Shown: piece by piece, positions 63,994 to 64,000 of the stretch
Layout of the letters: each line of letters opens with the position of its first letter
Position numbering within the stretch: position 1 is the first letter of the stretch
Origin: Lepidurus packardi
Lineage: Eukaryota; Arthropoda; Branchiopoda; Notostraca; Triopsidae
Length of the DNA: 64,000 bases
Direction: 5' to 3'
Assembly (NCBI GenBank): GCA_023053545.1
Contig: JAKZAN010000006.1
Location: 997,001-1,061,000 of the forward strand
Program-made: the position numbers and the translations under genes
Notes under the pieces: model-generated
Database searches by the model: none
Told to the model about the DNA's origin: nothing
The model's input: only the letters and a program-made list of their open reading frames with translations

Positions 63994-64000
63994 CTGAAAT

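Overview
The window is one stretch of a single giant protein-coding gene on the minus strand, cut at both ends. I assembled 84 coding exons between 63993 and 23. Every junction uses GT...AG, and the reading phase is conserved across every junction. Together they give about 42.9 kb of open coding sequence (about 14,300 codons). The 5'-most exons encode the end of a first calponin-homology (CH) domain, a Ser-rich linker and a complete second CH domain of the nesprin/MSP-300 type. Dozens of spectrin repeats follow. I therefore call it the arthropod MSP-300 (muscle-specific protein 300, nesprin/SYNE family) gene. The start codon and most of CH1 lie beyond position 64000. The C-terminus, where a KASH domain would be expected, lies beyond position 1; no KASH tail is present here.

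Organism: a metazoan, most likely an arthropod with a compact genome. Most introns are 60-130 bp, the gene is intron-rich, and the MSP-300-like layout has very large non-spectrin exons. A branchiopod crustacean such as Daphnia would fit, but this is an inference from style and not from a sequence match.

Layout in transcript order (right to left). 63993-62797: CH1 end, linker, CH2, junction to the rod. 62693-57700: first spectrin repeats. 57560-53391: a 4.17 kb exon of about 12 repeats. 52832-28503: the long rod in many small exons; between about 42.6 and 54.7 kb the repeats alternate between two recognisable types, forming a two-repeat super-unit. 26890-18470: an 8.42 kb exon coding about 2,800 residues of mostly disordered sequence with several internal repeat families. 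18019-17122: four small phase-0 exons of spectrin-like sequence. 16499-10950: a 5.55 kb exon, about 1,420 disordered residues followed by about 430 residues of coiled coil. 10838-23: more spectrin repeats, with a second short disordered stretch around 0.9-1.4 kb.

Two candidate alternative last exons lie in the intron just upstream of the 8.4 kb exon. Each would end the protein in the rod, before the disordered block. All 21 exons between 30687 and 3110 are phase 0 and multiples of three, so any of them can be skipped without breaking the frame. No rRNA, tRNA, CRISPR, complete mobile element or second gene was recognised. Introns longer than about 300 bp are described individually.
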